64,000 bases of DNA from Ceratorhiza oryzae-sativae (GCA_030998015.1 JARWMV010000023.1:62001-126000), one strand, 5' to 3'; positions 1-12,336 are shown, counted from the first letter of the stretch. A program made the numbers and translations. Notes: generated by a model not told the origin, from the letters alone.

Positions 1-1157
1 GGCGTTGACGTAAACCGATTTTAGTCCTGTTGCTGGGTGAACTCGGACGAGTGGATGAACGGTCTCAACGGGTTCACGGCGGACGTGAGTGCCTGCTGCA
101 CGTGAGCCGATGGCTTGGGCTACTCCGCTGTGTACAGCGGAGAGTTGTTCGAGGTATTGTTGGAGATATGGCGAGAGGGACGAGTAGAGTGCGTATCTGT
201 ATCGCGGGAGGACATGATGAGCGAGAATTCCGACGCAGAGGGATACTACATACCCGGAGCTCCAAAGTGTGTCACCGCCTTCTTCAGGAGAGACATATAA
301 TTTAAAGAGCGTTGTGGAGGGCGGTTGGATCTACGGCAGATAAAGATTAGGATGCATCATCCTCGATCACCAATTCGGCTGACTTCGTATGAGACATCCG
401 AATGCCACAGCTCGAATTTCGAAAACGAGGAATGATCTGGGCGACGCGTGTGATCGGCGTAAACGACTAGGCATGGGCATTTCCTGATTAGACAAATTCA
501 GGGTTAAATTGGGTCGGATGACGTACCATGAACCTCCTCCAGACCAGGTTCCTTTGGGACTCCAGTGGATGGGTGCTTGTGCAGGGGACCATAGTATCGA
601 CCAATATCGAGAAGCTCATGAATCGAAATGTCTTGCTTGCGCAGGACTGTCGGAATATGTCAACTTGGGGATGTAAGGGAAGATAGATAGTAACGCACAG
701 ACGACACCCCGCTCTGCGACAAGCAGCGCACTATTGCACTGTTAAGCCCGCTTCTTGACGCGTCTAGCCGAACTTACAGTTCATCCTTTTGCGCGTCCGT
801 CAGCTGGCGTAGATCTAGTCCAGAGATCTCACTGCCGACTGCAGGAGTGATATTGCGAAGTTTCACCCCGTCTTTGAGAAGGTTTGGTTTGGCAGGGTCC
901 GCCTTTGAGGCACGGTCGACGATCGTTTGTTCCTGGAGAGGCGGCCAGTCGACTTTGGGGAATACGGGCTGGTACAATATGTCAGTCAGAGGACTGGTAA
1001 GGCAGAAGGTACACGCCTTGTAGCCGGCATACTTGTAGCTCTGGTCTCCGTCATCGTGGGCACCAGGCGAGTAGAACGGGTTGTAGATCTTGTCCGCTTG
1101 CTTGATCGCGCCGACAGCACGGGGAGCCTCGGATTCGGTCGCGACAGGAGGGGCCAT
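1..1157 (-). CDS. TauD/TfdA-family Fe(II)/2-oxoglutarate dioxygenase, C-terminus cut by window edge
   Basis: Likely a taurine/sulfonate or related 2-oxoglutarate-dependent dioxygenase. I read exons at about 1157-1017, 968-778, 730-699, 646-527, 466-388 and further exons to base 1. Joined, they give the family's N-terminal stretch ending SEISGLDLRQL, then GVVFLRKQD, then the iron-binding HxD motif as HSDVSYE near 400, then HPATGLKSVYVN at the left edge. The distal iron-binding His and the 2-oxoglutarate-binding Arg lie beyond base 1. ATGs exist at 1184 and 1157. A TATAAA on this strand at 1194-1199 sits only 10 nt before the first, so 1157 is the better start. The step from 1016 to 969 reads best as a 48-nt GC-AG intron, which keeps frame and joins YKYAGYK to PVFPKVDWPPL. 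The substrate cannot be told from sequence. Confidence 0.85.
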
Positions 1158-1193
1158 AGTTGTCGTTGGTGCGTTCCAGAACATCGTATTCCA

Positions 1194-1199
1194 TTTATA
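1194..1199 (-). promoter_or_regulatory. TATA box of the TauD-like gene
   Basis: TATAAA on the minus strand, 37 nt upstream of the ATG at 1157. The 1158-1588 interval is the shared promoter region of two divergent genes. Confidence 0.45.
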
Positions 1200-1588
1200 C
1201 ACCACCGCATTTCGGCCGTTCGGTATGGTGTGCGACTGACGCAGAGGAAGAGGTCGATGGCGAGCTTGCTGGGAGAAAGTCACGTGGGTGGGTGAAGGCA
1301 CGTGACACTGCTTGTTTGTTGTGAGATGTGGATTGGAAATGGCTGACAGGGCGGATGGGAGGGGTTTGTTGATTTCGCCATCTCTCCCAGATACACCGTC
1401 AGCTCCCCCGACACTTTACGCGCCCGTCGCCCGACACCCCGCTGGTGCTGCCCATTACCTCGTGCTCACCGCAGCCTTGGGAAATATTTCGACGCACCTG
1501 GATGCTGCGGCGGTCGAGTCGGCTGTCTGGTGGATCCCTCGAGCTCGAACTGCGCGCGTCTCCTCCGATTAATCACGTCCTCAAGACG

Positions 1589-3744
1589 ATGAGCACAAAC
1601 ACACATGGCGTCATGTCACGAGCGACCTCGGCGTCGGGGTCGAAACGCAAGGCTGATGACGAGGGGCTCCCCGTCACCAAGAAGAAGGTGCGCGCCGTGT
1701 TGCTGCCTCTCCTAGCCGCCGCTCATATATCCCGTCGTGACCGCAGACGACGAAACGAAAGCAAGCATCGGGCCTGATCATCAACCAAGGTCCCGGGCTC
1801 GTGCGCTCCTCGTCTGCGCTCGGACACTCATCAGCCCCCTCGGCGTCGTCTGCCACCCGCCCGACCTCTGCCCTCGCCCAACACCCCCGCACGTCCCACA
1901 CGCCCCCAACCTCTGACGGCGAATCATCCAGACGACCGCTTGCACGACGAACTCCCCCTCCTTCACCTCCTGTACCCGCCGTCATCGCCGCCCGAGCCAG
2001 GGGCGACGTGGACCCCACCCCCACCCGAGCACCCCAACCGGCTCGGACAGGGTCCGTCTCCCGCCAACCTGCGCCGAAACCCGTCAAGGGCAAGGGGAAA
2101 GCGCGCGCGCCCGGCATTGGAATCGGCCTACCCGACTCGAGGCAGGTCAGGCCGGTGCTGGAGGATGATGCAGAAGTGCTGGAAAACGAACGATGGATAG
2201 CTGGGCAACGGTCGGAACTAGATGCGCGTGAACGAGATAACCAACGACGAGCCGGGGTAAGTTGAGCGTCTGATGGGTGGAATAATACTTTAATTAGTTG
2301 GGCGTGTAGCACGTCCCATCATCCAGTCGAATATCGGCCATCAATTTTGCTTCGTCCGCGGTCGGGGCGACACCCGTACAACGAAAACCCAACAAACCAC
2401 GACCGCCGGCTAATCAGTCAGTATCTAGTTCTGGGCTTAGCCGTGTGACAATTGGTATGGCCGCCTCACTCCCATTTATTTTCACACCTTGACGTCAGTA
2501 TAGACTCTATAGAACCTATTCCGATCAGCAATACACCAGTAATTGACCGGAACCGAGAGCTTCGACAGGCGACACACTCTCGCCGGAGGAGTAGTCTGAG
2601 CTCGCGGGGTAAGCGTGCCAGTCAAAGCTTGAGTTCTGGCTTGCTCGGTGCGTAGCGCGCACATTTTTTGCCCATTCGCCACCTTCCCCCTCCGTTTTGT
2701 CACTCCGTATCTTTCCGCACCTTCGTTCGCTCATATACCGTTTTGTTCTACAGCGACGCCTCACCCGTCCGTACCGCCCGACACATTCTTCCGGCACGTA
2801 GACCCAGATCTTCCAGACGCACTTCGACTCCGCCAAGTCCTATGCTGGACATCCTCTCGTGCATCAAATACCCCCGACTCTACTCTGCCCCCGCTCCCAC
2901 CCCATCTCTCTGATATCCTCAAATCGATCCAAACTGCCTCGACAAAGAAACTTGCTTCAGGTTCGGTCAATACGGCGATCGGTCCCCCCCAGCCACGACA
3001 CGATAAACCCCTTGCGCCCAACCCTCGAAACGTGATCAACGCCCAGGCGATCGCCAGGCTCGAGGCGTACAATCAAAAGTGTCAGGCCGAGGACAGCGCA
3101 TGGAGCGAGTTGATCGCGGGTTACAATTCTCAGCAAGCTTCAGTTGTGGCCGCGCTTGCGTCGAGGGGTGATCCCACGACTGGGGAAGTCGAGTTGGATG
3201 AGAACTGGAGAAAGGAAGGGGAACTTGTGCGGAGGATATTGAGCAGGGCGGAACAGGATGAGGAGGGATGGATGAGTGATGATGAACGCGAGGTCGTGCA
3301 GGGTATGAGAGCGTTGGAGCCAAAGGTGTGTCCCTCCTTGCTTATTTGCTGGTCCGTTGGCTAACTGGTTTTTATACAAAGATGGACAGCGCATATGAAT
3401 CGGCGTACCGCGCAACTCAATTCACGTCCCAAGCGTCCGTCTATCTCGATAGCGTGTTCTCTGCTCTCTCCCAGAAACTCAGGTTACGCACTTGTCCTCC
3501 ATCGTCGCTTGCTCCACGAGACGAGACTGGACGCATGCTTGGCGTTGGACCGGATGTAGAAGTGCGGCCCGAGGACATGTTGCGGGCTATCTCTGTCCGA
3601 GGCGGCAAGGAAGGAGGGGAGAAGAGGGTCGGCGGAGGGTTGCAAAAGGTCACGCCAGTAATGAGCGCACCTACTCCTCGAAAAGCCCCTGGCACACCAA
3701 GGGCTTCCAGGAGTGGAGTGGGCGCGAGGGGGAAGAAGCGGTGA
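1589..3744 (+). CDS. DSN1: Kinetochore protein Mis13/Dsn1-like (MIS12 complex subunit)
   Basis: Likely subunit of the MIS12/Mtw1 complex that links centromeric chromatin to the outer kinetochore. Six exons fit in frame: 1589-1687, 1747-2256, 2310-2454, 2513-2647, 2754-3325 and 3382-3744, giving 607 residues. The N-terminal half is low-complexity, rich in Ser, Pro and Arg, with basic stretches such as GSKRKADDE and KGKGKARAP that suit nuclear import. The conserved MIS13 block follows, with SVPPDTFFRHVDPDLP and LRLRQVLCWTSSRA, then a Gln/Glu-rich probable helix near IARLEAYNQKCQAEDSAW. The C-terminus is basic (SRSGVGARGKKR). The family is recognised from the VPPDxFFxHVDxDLPxxxRxRQVLxW pattern. 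The third exon rests on splice logic and has no distinctive domain, so its borders are least sure. Confidence 0.85.
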
Positions 3745-4621
3745 ATCCGTAGATCGGCCGGATGTTGGGTGGAGCGTCTTTGTTTATGAATATAACGAAA
3801 CTATACACAATTTCTCCTGCGGTCGACTTTTATTGTTTCCTTTTTTTTATATTTTTGGTCGCTGTCGTTTGTGGTTCTTTTCTTTTGTCGTTGTTGTTTT
3901 AGTTAACAAGTTGAATGGAGGCTTTGGGACGTTGTGGAACTTGAGCTCTGTGTGGGTTGAGTGATGTTTGTGAGCGGCCAGATCGAGGCGTATGATCGGA
4001 GTCGAGAATGAATGATGCAGATTCATATCGATTCTCAACCGACTCGGGTAACCAGGATGTCTACGTGAGAGTTCCCTGGAATCTCACTTTGTCTCTAGAT
4101 TGTATTCGGGAAATGATAAAAATACCCATAAAGCCAAATCAACAAGTCAAGCTGCATACAGCGATACACAAAATCATTCCACCACGACTCTCGACTACCA
4201 AACGACTCGTCTTTGGCCACATGACACGCTTTAACGCCTGTTTCAACGAACCGTCGCTAAATACCTCGCAAACAAAGTTCCAGTAGTTTGTAAACACATG
4301 AAAGCCCAACGAACACCCCTATACAGCGGGCAACATAAAGAGCATCCCTTGATTTCTTCGGCCTCATTTGTGCTGTATGATGAGAGACTAAAGTTTAGAG
4401 AGTAGCGCAGAACAACCCTAGTCTGGGCCATTCGTGGACGTGCACTCGGCTTGGGGTGTGTTACCGGTGAGAAGCAGCCATGCAATGGTCGGAGGGTATG
4501 CCTCGGTCGACGATACGTTTATAGTCAGCGAAAGGACGCTGTATTTACGAGATAGCCAAGGCTTCAGTCAACACCTGCTCTTGGACGTCAGGAAAGAAAT
4601 GGTGAGAGATTCTATGTTTTT
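3745..4621. other. Intergenic, no gene seen
   Basis: AT-rich stretch downstream of the DSN1-like gene. A T-rich run near 3840-3900 is compatible with a 3' UTR and polyadenylation region. No open frame here shows domain-like content. Confidence 0.4.
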
Positions 4622-5310
4622 TTAATCAACAAATGGTTTAAAGATTGTAGGCTCGTCCTTGTCTTGCGATGTGCTCAATCGGAGGCCCAGCCTGGATTTT
4701 CCCGTGTCTATTTTCGACTGTAGCAAAAAACCGGGACCGCTGCCCATGGCAAGGAATTCTAAGCGTGGTAGCGAAACTTGGTCCCATTGGTCTATTGCCA
4801 TATTGCTTCTCCATTCTATTGAACTTTTGACGCAGACAGTGACGAGTTGTGGATGGTATGATAGTGCAATGAACAGGTACTCTCCAATTACGCCGAAATT
4901 TGAGTTAACCCAATCCATTGCCCCTATCCAAAGATGAAATTTATTGAACGCGGCTTTTTACGAGCTAAGGCGCAAGGGAGAGTCGTTCACCTATGCGTGC
5001 TGTGTCCCACATCCCTGATGGCCTGCCTGTAGTTTGGTCATCGAAAATGAACATGACAAACTTTGTACCACCCAAGTCATCAGAAAAGTGGCGTTGGGCA
5101 AGTGATTTTCAAGATCTGATAGATTGTACCAGCTATCGTACTTGGTGGTGCCCAAGAAATGCAATGTGAGCGGAGTCCTGGCAACGTAGACCAATTGTGC
5201 CATGACTGAATCGAGTGCACGACCCTGATATGCATGGCATTGCACATGGATGTCCAGCTGGGACCAGATTCGTGGGGCCTCGTACATAGTTTGAAGATAT
5301 CTGTGGCAAG
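4622..5310 (-). pseudogene. F-box-like protein relic
   Basis: Minus-strand frames carry APRIWSQLDIHV near 5270, followed by a Leu-rich stretch (VARTPLTLHFLG). After a possible intron a second piece runs from about 4918 to 4622. The APRxWSQLDI pattern resembles the segment that follows the F-box in basidiomycete F-box proteins, which recruit substrates to SCF ubiquitin ligases. No F-box proper and no clean start are visible. The upstream part runs into the inverted repeat. I treat it as a decayed or partial gene, with modest confidence. Confidence 0.35.
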
Positions 5311-5389
5311 CGAGTTAGAGGAACAATGGCATGGTATCTTTTCCAGTTTCAAGCGAGTAGTCACAATTTGAGGGGTCGACCACTCTAGT

Positions 5390-6083
5390 TATGGTTGTTT
5401 TCATAAGCCCGTTCCAATGGAAAAATAAACGCCGAAGGTACCAAACAGCAATTCGGTAACAGCTCCGCAACGAGAAGATTAGGAGCGAAGGCAGGCACTC
5501 ATTTGAGTTCGCCTCGCTCGAGTGCACATTTCTACGTACATACCAATTTGATACGATGGGCATCAGTTATGAACACCGTAAAAGGGGGTGCACCCCTGAG
5601 TACACAGTGACGGAGTTTGCTATCAAAACGTAGCCTCGCAAGCACGTAGAAGGGGTCACAAGGATATCTATTCAAAGTTTCACGTTGATAGCCGGCTTCC
5701 TTCAAGAGACGCGTCTCATACCGCTCTTGGATCTGAGCAGTGCCAGCCAATTATCGGTCGTATTTCGCCAGGCAAGCCGGCTATCAACGTGAAACTTTGA
5801 ATAAATATCATTGGAACCCTCTTCTACGTGCTTGCAATGCTAGGTTTTGATAGCGACCTTCGTCACTCCGTACTCAGGGGTGCACCCCCTTTTAGGGTGT
5901 TCATAACTGATGCCCATCGTATCAAACTGGTATGTACGTAGAAATGTGCACTCGAGCGAGGCGAACTCAAATGAGTGCCTGCCTTCGCTCCTAATCTTCT
6001 CGTTGCGGAGCTGTTACCGAATTGCTGTTTGGTACCTTCGGCGTTTATTTTTCCATCGGAACGGGCTTATGAAAACAGCCATA
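5390..6083. repeat. Long inverted repeat, arms about 309 bp, 75-nt spacer
   Basis: The left arm (5390-5698) and the right arm (5774-6083) are reverse complements with few differences. Both encode the same peptide starting MPIVSNWYVRRNVH in opposite orientation. The outer two thirds of each arm are almost identical, and the inner 100 bp are clearly more diverged. The spacer is 5699-5773. No transposase and no target duplication were recognised. A transcript through it could fold into a long hairpin. Confidence 0.85.
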
Positions 6084-6467
6084 AATATGTATGCAAAAAA
6101 AAAAAGGGCGGTCACGAGGGGACAGGGAAGGACAATCATGTGATGGGTTGTCTTGTCACTTGCGCTTGGACTTGACTCCGACCCCGTCAGTCAGCTCCCT
6201 TCGGTTCACCTCTGAAACCAGCTCTGGCCATCCTAAAAACTGTATTCCGATATGATAATAACTTGGTGTGTCTCTCAATAATGTCCCAAGGGTTTGGCTT
6301 CAACTCTGTAAATCTATTTTGGCGCGGCCGGCTTCCTGGACACCCGAGGGCTGCATTCGATCCATAGTCCTCGTGCCCGGCAGATTTGAAACAAGACTGC
6401 GCGAGCCGCATAAAACGGACTGGAACGAGCTAGCTAAATATCCGATATCAATTGCACTCCCACCACA
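6084..6467. other. Intergenic, upstream of the first esterase gene
   Basis: Contains an A-run at 6094-6105 just outside the inverted repeat. The last 40 bases hold an AT-rich TAAATA element about 30 nt before the next ATG. No gene seen. Confidence 0.35.
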
Positions 6468-7714
6468 ATGGCCGAGACTATGTCACTCCCCCAATCCTTG
6501 CTCGACCGCCTCACCCCAGGATATCGGAAATTTATCACTGCCCAGCCAGCGTCGTATCATACGCCTTTTCATACTCGCCCTTGGTCGCCTTCTTTTCGTC
6601 AGTCATCTGGGTTTCCGACCGATTTTGGCCAGGACTCAGCCGTGCAAGTTGGGTCGACGCGCAAGATCGAGTTGTGCGACGGTCGGTTCTCGGTACTCGT
6701 ACTGACGCCCGAAGGGGAAACCCCGAAAGGCGGATGGCCTGTATTTGTGTACATGCACGGAGGAGGATGGGTGTTTGGGACTGTCGAAGGCGGTATTTCA
6801 TTCTTCTCTAGAGCATGTGTTGGTGAGTGCAAGCACCCCGGCTCCTGTTACGCGTACACCGTGTATCTGATATACGCGATGCAGAGGCGAAATGCGTCGT
6901 TGTCTCTGTGGACTATAGGCTAGCGCCTGAACATCCATATCCGGCCGCTGTCGACGATGCTTGGGATGCGTTACTTTGGGTGGTAGGCAAAGGTAAGGAT
7001 GAGCTGAAGATCGACACGTCGAGGGTTGCTGTGGGGGGCGTCTCCGCGTGAGTGCTTTTGCTGGATGATATTTCGCGCCATATCTCATTGCTCTTATTAT
7101 AGTGGCGGTAATCTTGCGGCTGTACTCGCCCAAAGAGCATCCATTGCTGGAATTCCACTGGTCCAGCAGATACTCACGATTCCGGCCACAAATTCCTCCT
7201 ATTCGCCAACCGACCCCTCGGGATGGACCCCGTCAATGCGCGAGCACGAACACATTTTTGCTCTCAGTGTGCCCGATATCTTCTGGTTCGCCGACCTATA
7301 CGTGCCAAATACTGCAGACCGAACCCGGCCAGATGTTTCGCCGCTTCTTCAAGACGATCCAAAAGCCTATGAGCGAATGGCCCCGGCATTTGTGACTGTA
7401 ATGGAGTTGGACGTGCTGTGTAGTGAAGGAGAGATGTATGGCGAAAAGATGAAAAGATTTGGGGTGGATGTGACCGTGAAAAAATATATTGGTGCGTGCC
7501 CGAATTGTCATCGTTGAACGCGCCAGTGTAGGTGTATTGAGTGAGGAATTCGTGCAGGCTTGACCCACCTAAATTCCTCATCTGATCGGGTGAGCCGGGC
7601 AATTGCTAATGTAGCTAACGTGCTGTGCTGACTGTTATCCATCAGGTGTGCGAAGTATCACGTATGGCTCGGGATGATCGGATAACAGCTCTCAAAGCGG
7701 CTTTTGCAAAATAG
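6468..7714 (+). CDS. Alpha/beta-hydrolase (HSL-family esterase/lipase), copy A
   Basis: Probable serine esterase of the hormone-sensitive-lipase/arylacetamide-deacetylase group. Five exons (6468-6822, 6885-7047, 7103-7491, 7558-7589, 7646-7714) give 335 residues in unbroken frame. The oxyanion-hole motif HGGGW is at residues 97-101, [13 protein letters not shown] follows, and the nucleophile elbow GVSAG places Ser at about 172, split by intron 2. The acid residue is probably the Asp in MELDVL, and the His is in GLTHL near the end. It is the first of four tandem copies (6.5-13.6 kb) with matching intron positions. No signal peptide is evident, so a cytosolic location is inferred. The substrate is unknown; versiconal-acetate-type and steroid or xenobiotic esterases share this fold. 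Confidence 0.9.
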
Positions 7715-8424
7715 TCGCGTCATCTTGATGCAATAATCCCGCTCGACTATCGGTGTACCGAATGATACTATGACAAACCATCAATAAATGCCCTCAATTA
7801 TCGTCATGCTTCTGAGACAGGAGGAAATCGGTCTCCCTCGTTTACCTGCGCTGCGATACTCGATATGAGAATATCACAAACAACCGATAGGTTGGTCTCG
7901 ATGAATGGATGATGCCACTATATTTGGCACATGTAGATTCACTTGTCTCTCGGAAGCTGCAATCCCAGCGCCATTACCCACACATTAAAAAATCGCAGGA
8001 CTTGGCAATTTCGAACCCGAGGAGTAGATTCAAACGAGCATGATCATGCTGTAGAGGAATCCTGAATGAGGTTGGAGTTATCCGCTACCTCAGTCGTCAC
8101 CTGCATTTGCTCATCCGGCCTAGCCGCTCTGACTGGTACCAATCCCGCACAGCCTTGTCAGAGATGCATCGCCATGGACATAGTAGAAGTTATGTTTGAG
8201 TTAGTTGTGCTTGCGGATCGAGACTAAACCCAACCTCCACCGTGGCCATCAACATCTTCGTTTATTTTTACTCACATACTCCGCTTGTTGCCGCTAGGTT
8301 TGCGGACTTTGCTCCGATGATCCTACAATCAAGAATCATCTCTTCTCTGATTTAGCGTATATAATCAACACTATGGCGCACCATAGCTCTACAAGCACCT
8401 CTAACCGTTTCCCAGGACTTCACG
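7715..8424. other. Spacer between esterase copies A and B
   Basis: No gene seen. The last 70 bases hold the copy B core promoter. Confidence 0.4.
8358..8364 (+). promoter_or_regulatory. TATA box of esterase copy B
   Basis: TATATAA 67 nt upstream of the ATG at 8425. Copies C and D have equivalent boxes at 65 and 68 nt, so the spacing has been kept through the duplications. Confidence 0.6.
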
Positions 8425-9645
8425 ATGTCCAATGATCTTGCAACCTCGCCTATTCTCAATCGCCTAGACCCCGAATATCGGGCGTTTGTAGAAGAGCAGC
8501 CTCCAGCGCTTCGAGTAGCCCTCCACACGCTACAATGGTCTCCTGTGTTTCGTGGACGCCCGGGTGTACCACCTCCTGATTTTGGGCAGTCATCCCCGAG
8601 GCCTGTGGGCTCGACGCGTGTGATTCCCCTGTACGATGGCCGTTTTTCGGTGCGTGTGTTGACTCCAGAAGGAGAGAAGCCAGAGAGCGGCTGGCCTGTG
8701 CTCTTGTTTATCCATGGTGGGGGCTGGGTGATGGGAACTGCGGAGACCGGGGCTCCTTTCTTCACTCGGGCTTGTGCGGGTATGTGATCCCGTTACTCGT
8801 CGATTTAATTTCAACCTGAACGCAAGGCAAACAGAGGCGAAGTGCGTGGTTGTGTCGGTGGAATACAGGCTCGCACCCGAGCATCCGTTCCCAGCAGCAA
8901 TTGACGATTGCTTTGACGCTCTGCGCTGGGTGATTGGATCCGGGAAGGAGGAAATTGGAGTTGACCCAACTCGCATTGCAGTCGCTGGTGTTTCCAGGTG
9001 AGCCTCTCCTATGGATTTTATGCTCCATGTTTATCAGAGCACCACAGTGGCGGAAATCTTGCAGCAGTACTTGCTCAGCGTGCATCGCGGGCAGGAATCC
9101 CGCTTGTTTTGCAAATTCTCTTCACAGCACTCACCAACGCGACCTTTACCGCAGATGATCCTAAGAGCTGGCCGCCCACTATGCAAGAATACGCAGATGT
9201 CTTCTCCTTGCGCGCGCTCGATATGCTCTGGCTCCGGGACCTTTATATACCCAACCCAGCGGATCGTGCGCATCCAGATGCCTCTCCTTTGCTTGTCGAT
9301 GATCCAAGAGCGTACGAAGGAATGCCCCCTGCCTTTCTGGGTGTTATGGAGCTGGACGTGCTACGAAGCGAATTAGAAATGTATGCGGATAAAATGAAAA
9401 GGTTTGGTGTAAATGTGACCTTAAAGGAGTATAAGGGTACGTATCAGCGTTACATGGACAAGGCAACTAGATTTACTTCCAATTCGATTCTCTAGGCGCA
9501 ACCCACATGACTATTGCAGCAGATAGGGTGAGTTCCACACTTTCTGGGGAGTATTCATTCTGAGCATGTCTGCTAGGTATGCCATATTGCACGTGAGATG
9601 CGCGATGACAAGATTGCGGCCCTGAAAGTTGCGTTTGCTAAATGA
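8425..9645 (+). CDS. Alpha/beta-hydrolase (HSL-family esterase/lipase), copy B
   Basis: Exons 8425-8779, 8835-8997, 9048-9436, 9496-9527 and 9577-9645 have exactly the lengths of copy A (355, 163, 389, 32 and 69 nt) and encode 335 residues. HGGGW sits at residues 97-101. [13 protein letters not shown] and the elbow GVSSG follow, then the likely catalytic Asp in MELDVL and the His in GATHM. The frame is open throughout, so it should be functional. Its N-terminus ([14 protein letters not shown]) is the family's shared start. It is closest in layout to copy A. The substrate cannot be deduced. Confidence 0.9.
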
Positions 9646-10890
9646 GAATATTTACTGTACAGAGACATGGATTGAGAGATTAATTGTGAATAAACTCTTG
9701 GCTCGTTAAAAGGGTGGAGATATACTCGTTACTCTTCTCATGACGCGACTAAGCTCCAACCGAGGATTCAAATCTAGCCTACAGTCATAAACAAAATGAG
9801 TTTAGGGTTATATGCGCTATTTGCGAGGCTTTAGTCTACAACTTGAGAGGTTTTGGCATACAGACAACTCGCTTGGATTGTTTCTTCTACCCACTGACTA
9901 TCCATGAACTAATGACTTGGGCGTCATGATTATTAATTGCCTGAGGTTTCGTCTTGATTTCGGTTTTGTACGGCGTGTCTGTCGTTCCCCGCTCTGTCTT
10001 GTTTTCTTTTCCCAATTCTCACTCTGCTATTTTCCTGTTCCTCCGAGCGGCTCGACCTCGTGTTCATGTAGCTCTTTACACCTGTATTTTTTTAAAAAAA
10101 ATCATTATTAATCACGTAAGGCCGAGACAAAATAAATCGAACGTGTGGCCGCTGCTCTTGGATGCTATCCCCTACGCAGCTGCCTGGTTTGTCCTCCCTT
10201 TAGTATTATAGAAGCTTTGTTTTATTATTGCTATGTAATTTGAATACTGTGCGATAAGTTGCCCAGTCTTGCATAAATGGCCCTCGCCTTGGACTAACCC
10301 CTCGCCTTGTACTAGCCCAACATCTCGGCCGTACCCTTGAACCGCATGCAAGTTTTTGGCCTTGCCTCCCAGCCCTCAGGGTGGATAATCCACAGGAACA
10401 ATTTGGATCATCATATTTCCGCTTAAGGGCGAATATTAGATGGTGCGATGACACCGTTCGCAACTACAACGTCCTATTAATCCCAAAACCCATTTGCCCA
10501 CGTACCATTCCTATAGTGACCGCACGATCTCTTAAATCTAAATAGCCCTAGAAACAAGGTCTTGGAGGGATACATCATATATGTGCCCAACCTTCTTCTA
10601 TAGGGCTGAGCATTTGATGTGAGCGTGTCATCCATGTCAGTGCAAGCAGCTCTTCTTCTCTGCTGGCCCCCGCGCTCCTCTTATTTCTATTGATACGAAA
10701 AAGACCCCAAGGCAAAACATCCGATGTTTCTCCCAGGTATCACCCGAATTCTTCAGCCTTAGTTAATCCTTTAATCAATCGGCTGCCTTGCCGCATCCCG
10801 TGGCAGCGATTGGCTGGCTGGCTGATATAAACATCTAGCAGTGGCCAGCACTCCCAAAGTCCTCCCAGGGTAACTTGTTCTCGTCCAGAC
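9646..10890. other. Spacer between esterase copies B and C
   Basis: 1.2 kb with an A-run near 10093-10100 and no convincing coding frame. The copy C promoter lies at its end. Confidence 0.4.
10826..10831 (+). promoter_or_regulatory. TATA box of esterase copy C
   Basis: TATAAA (within ATATAAA) 65 nt upstream of the ATG at 10891. Confidence 0.6.
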
Positions 10891-12128
10891 ATGCTCGCCT
10901 CGGAACCATCGTACCCCATACCTCAATCTGTCTTGGATAGACTTGACCCTGAGTACCGAGATTTTATCATCGCATTTCCACCTCCGTTTCTTCGACCTGA
11001 AAACCCTGTACTCAGTCCGAACTTTCGAGAAACTGGAAAAGATTCGCCACCCGTAGAACTCGGCGAGGCACCGGGGGTCCCAGTTCAGTCGAATCGGACG
11101 ATTGAGTTCAATGGATTTTCGGCCAAAATCTTGATACCATTTGGAGAGAAACCAAAGCGAGGTTGGCCGGTCTTGATATGGGTTCACGGAGGTGGGTGGG
11201 TCTTTGGAAATGCGGATAGCGGTCTTTCAACTTATTCGAGGGCATGTGTTGGTGAGTACCTTTAGAAAATAGCCGTCCCTGTGGGATCATGTAACTTGCT
11301 CTAGAGGCTCGCTGTGTGGTGATGTCGATCGAGTATAGGATGGCCCCGGAGCATCCGTTTCCGGCTGCTGTCGATGACTTGTGGACAACTTTGAATTGGG
11401 TACGAAATGAGGGCAATAAGACAATAAACATAGACCCGAACCGCATTGCTGTTGGGGGTGCGTCAGCGTAAGTATACGCTTCAATCGCCCCATTCGTCTT
11501 TCTATAATACGGAATCCCGTAGTGGAGCTAACCTCGCAGCCGTGCTCGCTCAACGTGCCTCAGCTGCCTCTCCACCAATTCCAATACTACTTCAAGTTCT
11601 TATGGTCCCTATTACGGACTGTACGTATACCGAAGACCCTGCGACCTGGTCACCTTCCATGGTCGAATATGCCAACCTGTTCTCGCTGCGCGCGGTCGAT
11701 ATGCTTTGGGCCCGGGACACCTATCTACCAAACCCGATGCACAGATCGCTCCCAGAGGCATCCCCTCTATTACAAGAGAGCGAATTGGTGTACAAGAACT
11801 TGGCTCCCGCTTGGGTGGGCGTAGTGGAACTGGACGTACTAAGGAGTGAGGGGGAAGCGTATGCGGAGAAGTTGAAGAAATATGGAGTTCCAGTTACAAT
11901 GAAATTGTATAAAGGTGTGTGGATAGCAATATTCTCTAGAGCATAAATTAATGGTAGTACCAGGAGCTACACACCTGACCCCGGCCGCGGATCGAGTGAG
12001 TTTTACTCCTTCGGGGATTGTTGAGTTACTCAATACGCTATTGTCACCAATAGGTTTGCGCCTTAGCTCGAAAGATGAGAAGTGACCAGGTTGAAGCGAT
12101 CAAATCTGCTTTTGCACATGGGGAATAG
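10891..12128 (+). CDS. Alpha/beta-hydrolase (HSL-family esterase/lipase), copy C
   Basis: Exons 10891-11251, 11305-11467, 11523-11914, 11964-11995 and 12054-12128 encode 340 residues. The oxyanion motif is [18 protein letters not shown] follows, and the nucleophile elbow is GASAG followed by AN, where copies A and B have GN. The Asp is in VELDVL and the His in GATHL. Exon 2 is 163 nt, as in A and B. Exons 1, 3 and 5 are longer by 6, 3 and 6 nt relative to A, all in frame. The first exon is the most diverged part of the family. It is intact and probably active; no signal peptide was seen. Confidence 0.9.
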
Positions 12129-12336
12129 CTATTTTAAATACTATTTCTTGGTATTTTGTGAAGAATAAACTATATGACGGTCCCCAGCGCTTCCGCGCAG
12201 GGATTATTCACCTCGGAGAGCTGTTTGAATTTCTCTTTCAGGCCTAGCGATCCCGCAGTAAACCCCATTGGTAATGGTTCTTTACAAACAATGGATAGTG
12301 ATAGCGATCAGGAAGGAGAAGCCTCGTAAGTCCGAC

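Noticed and set aside
1674..2312. Long minus-strand open frame (212 codons) opposite the DSN1-like gene
   Set aside because: It lies entirely antisense to low-complexity GC-rich exons of a gene with six phase-consistent exons; its Ser/Arg/Gly-rich sequence is what a shadow frame gives.
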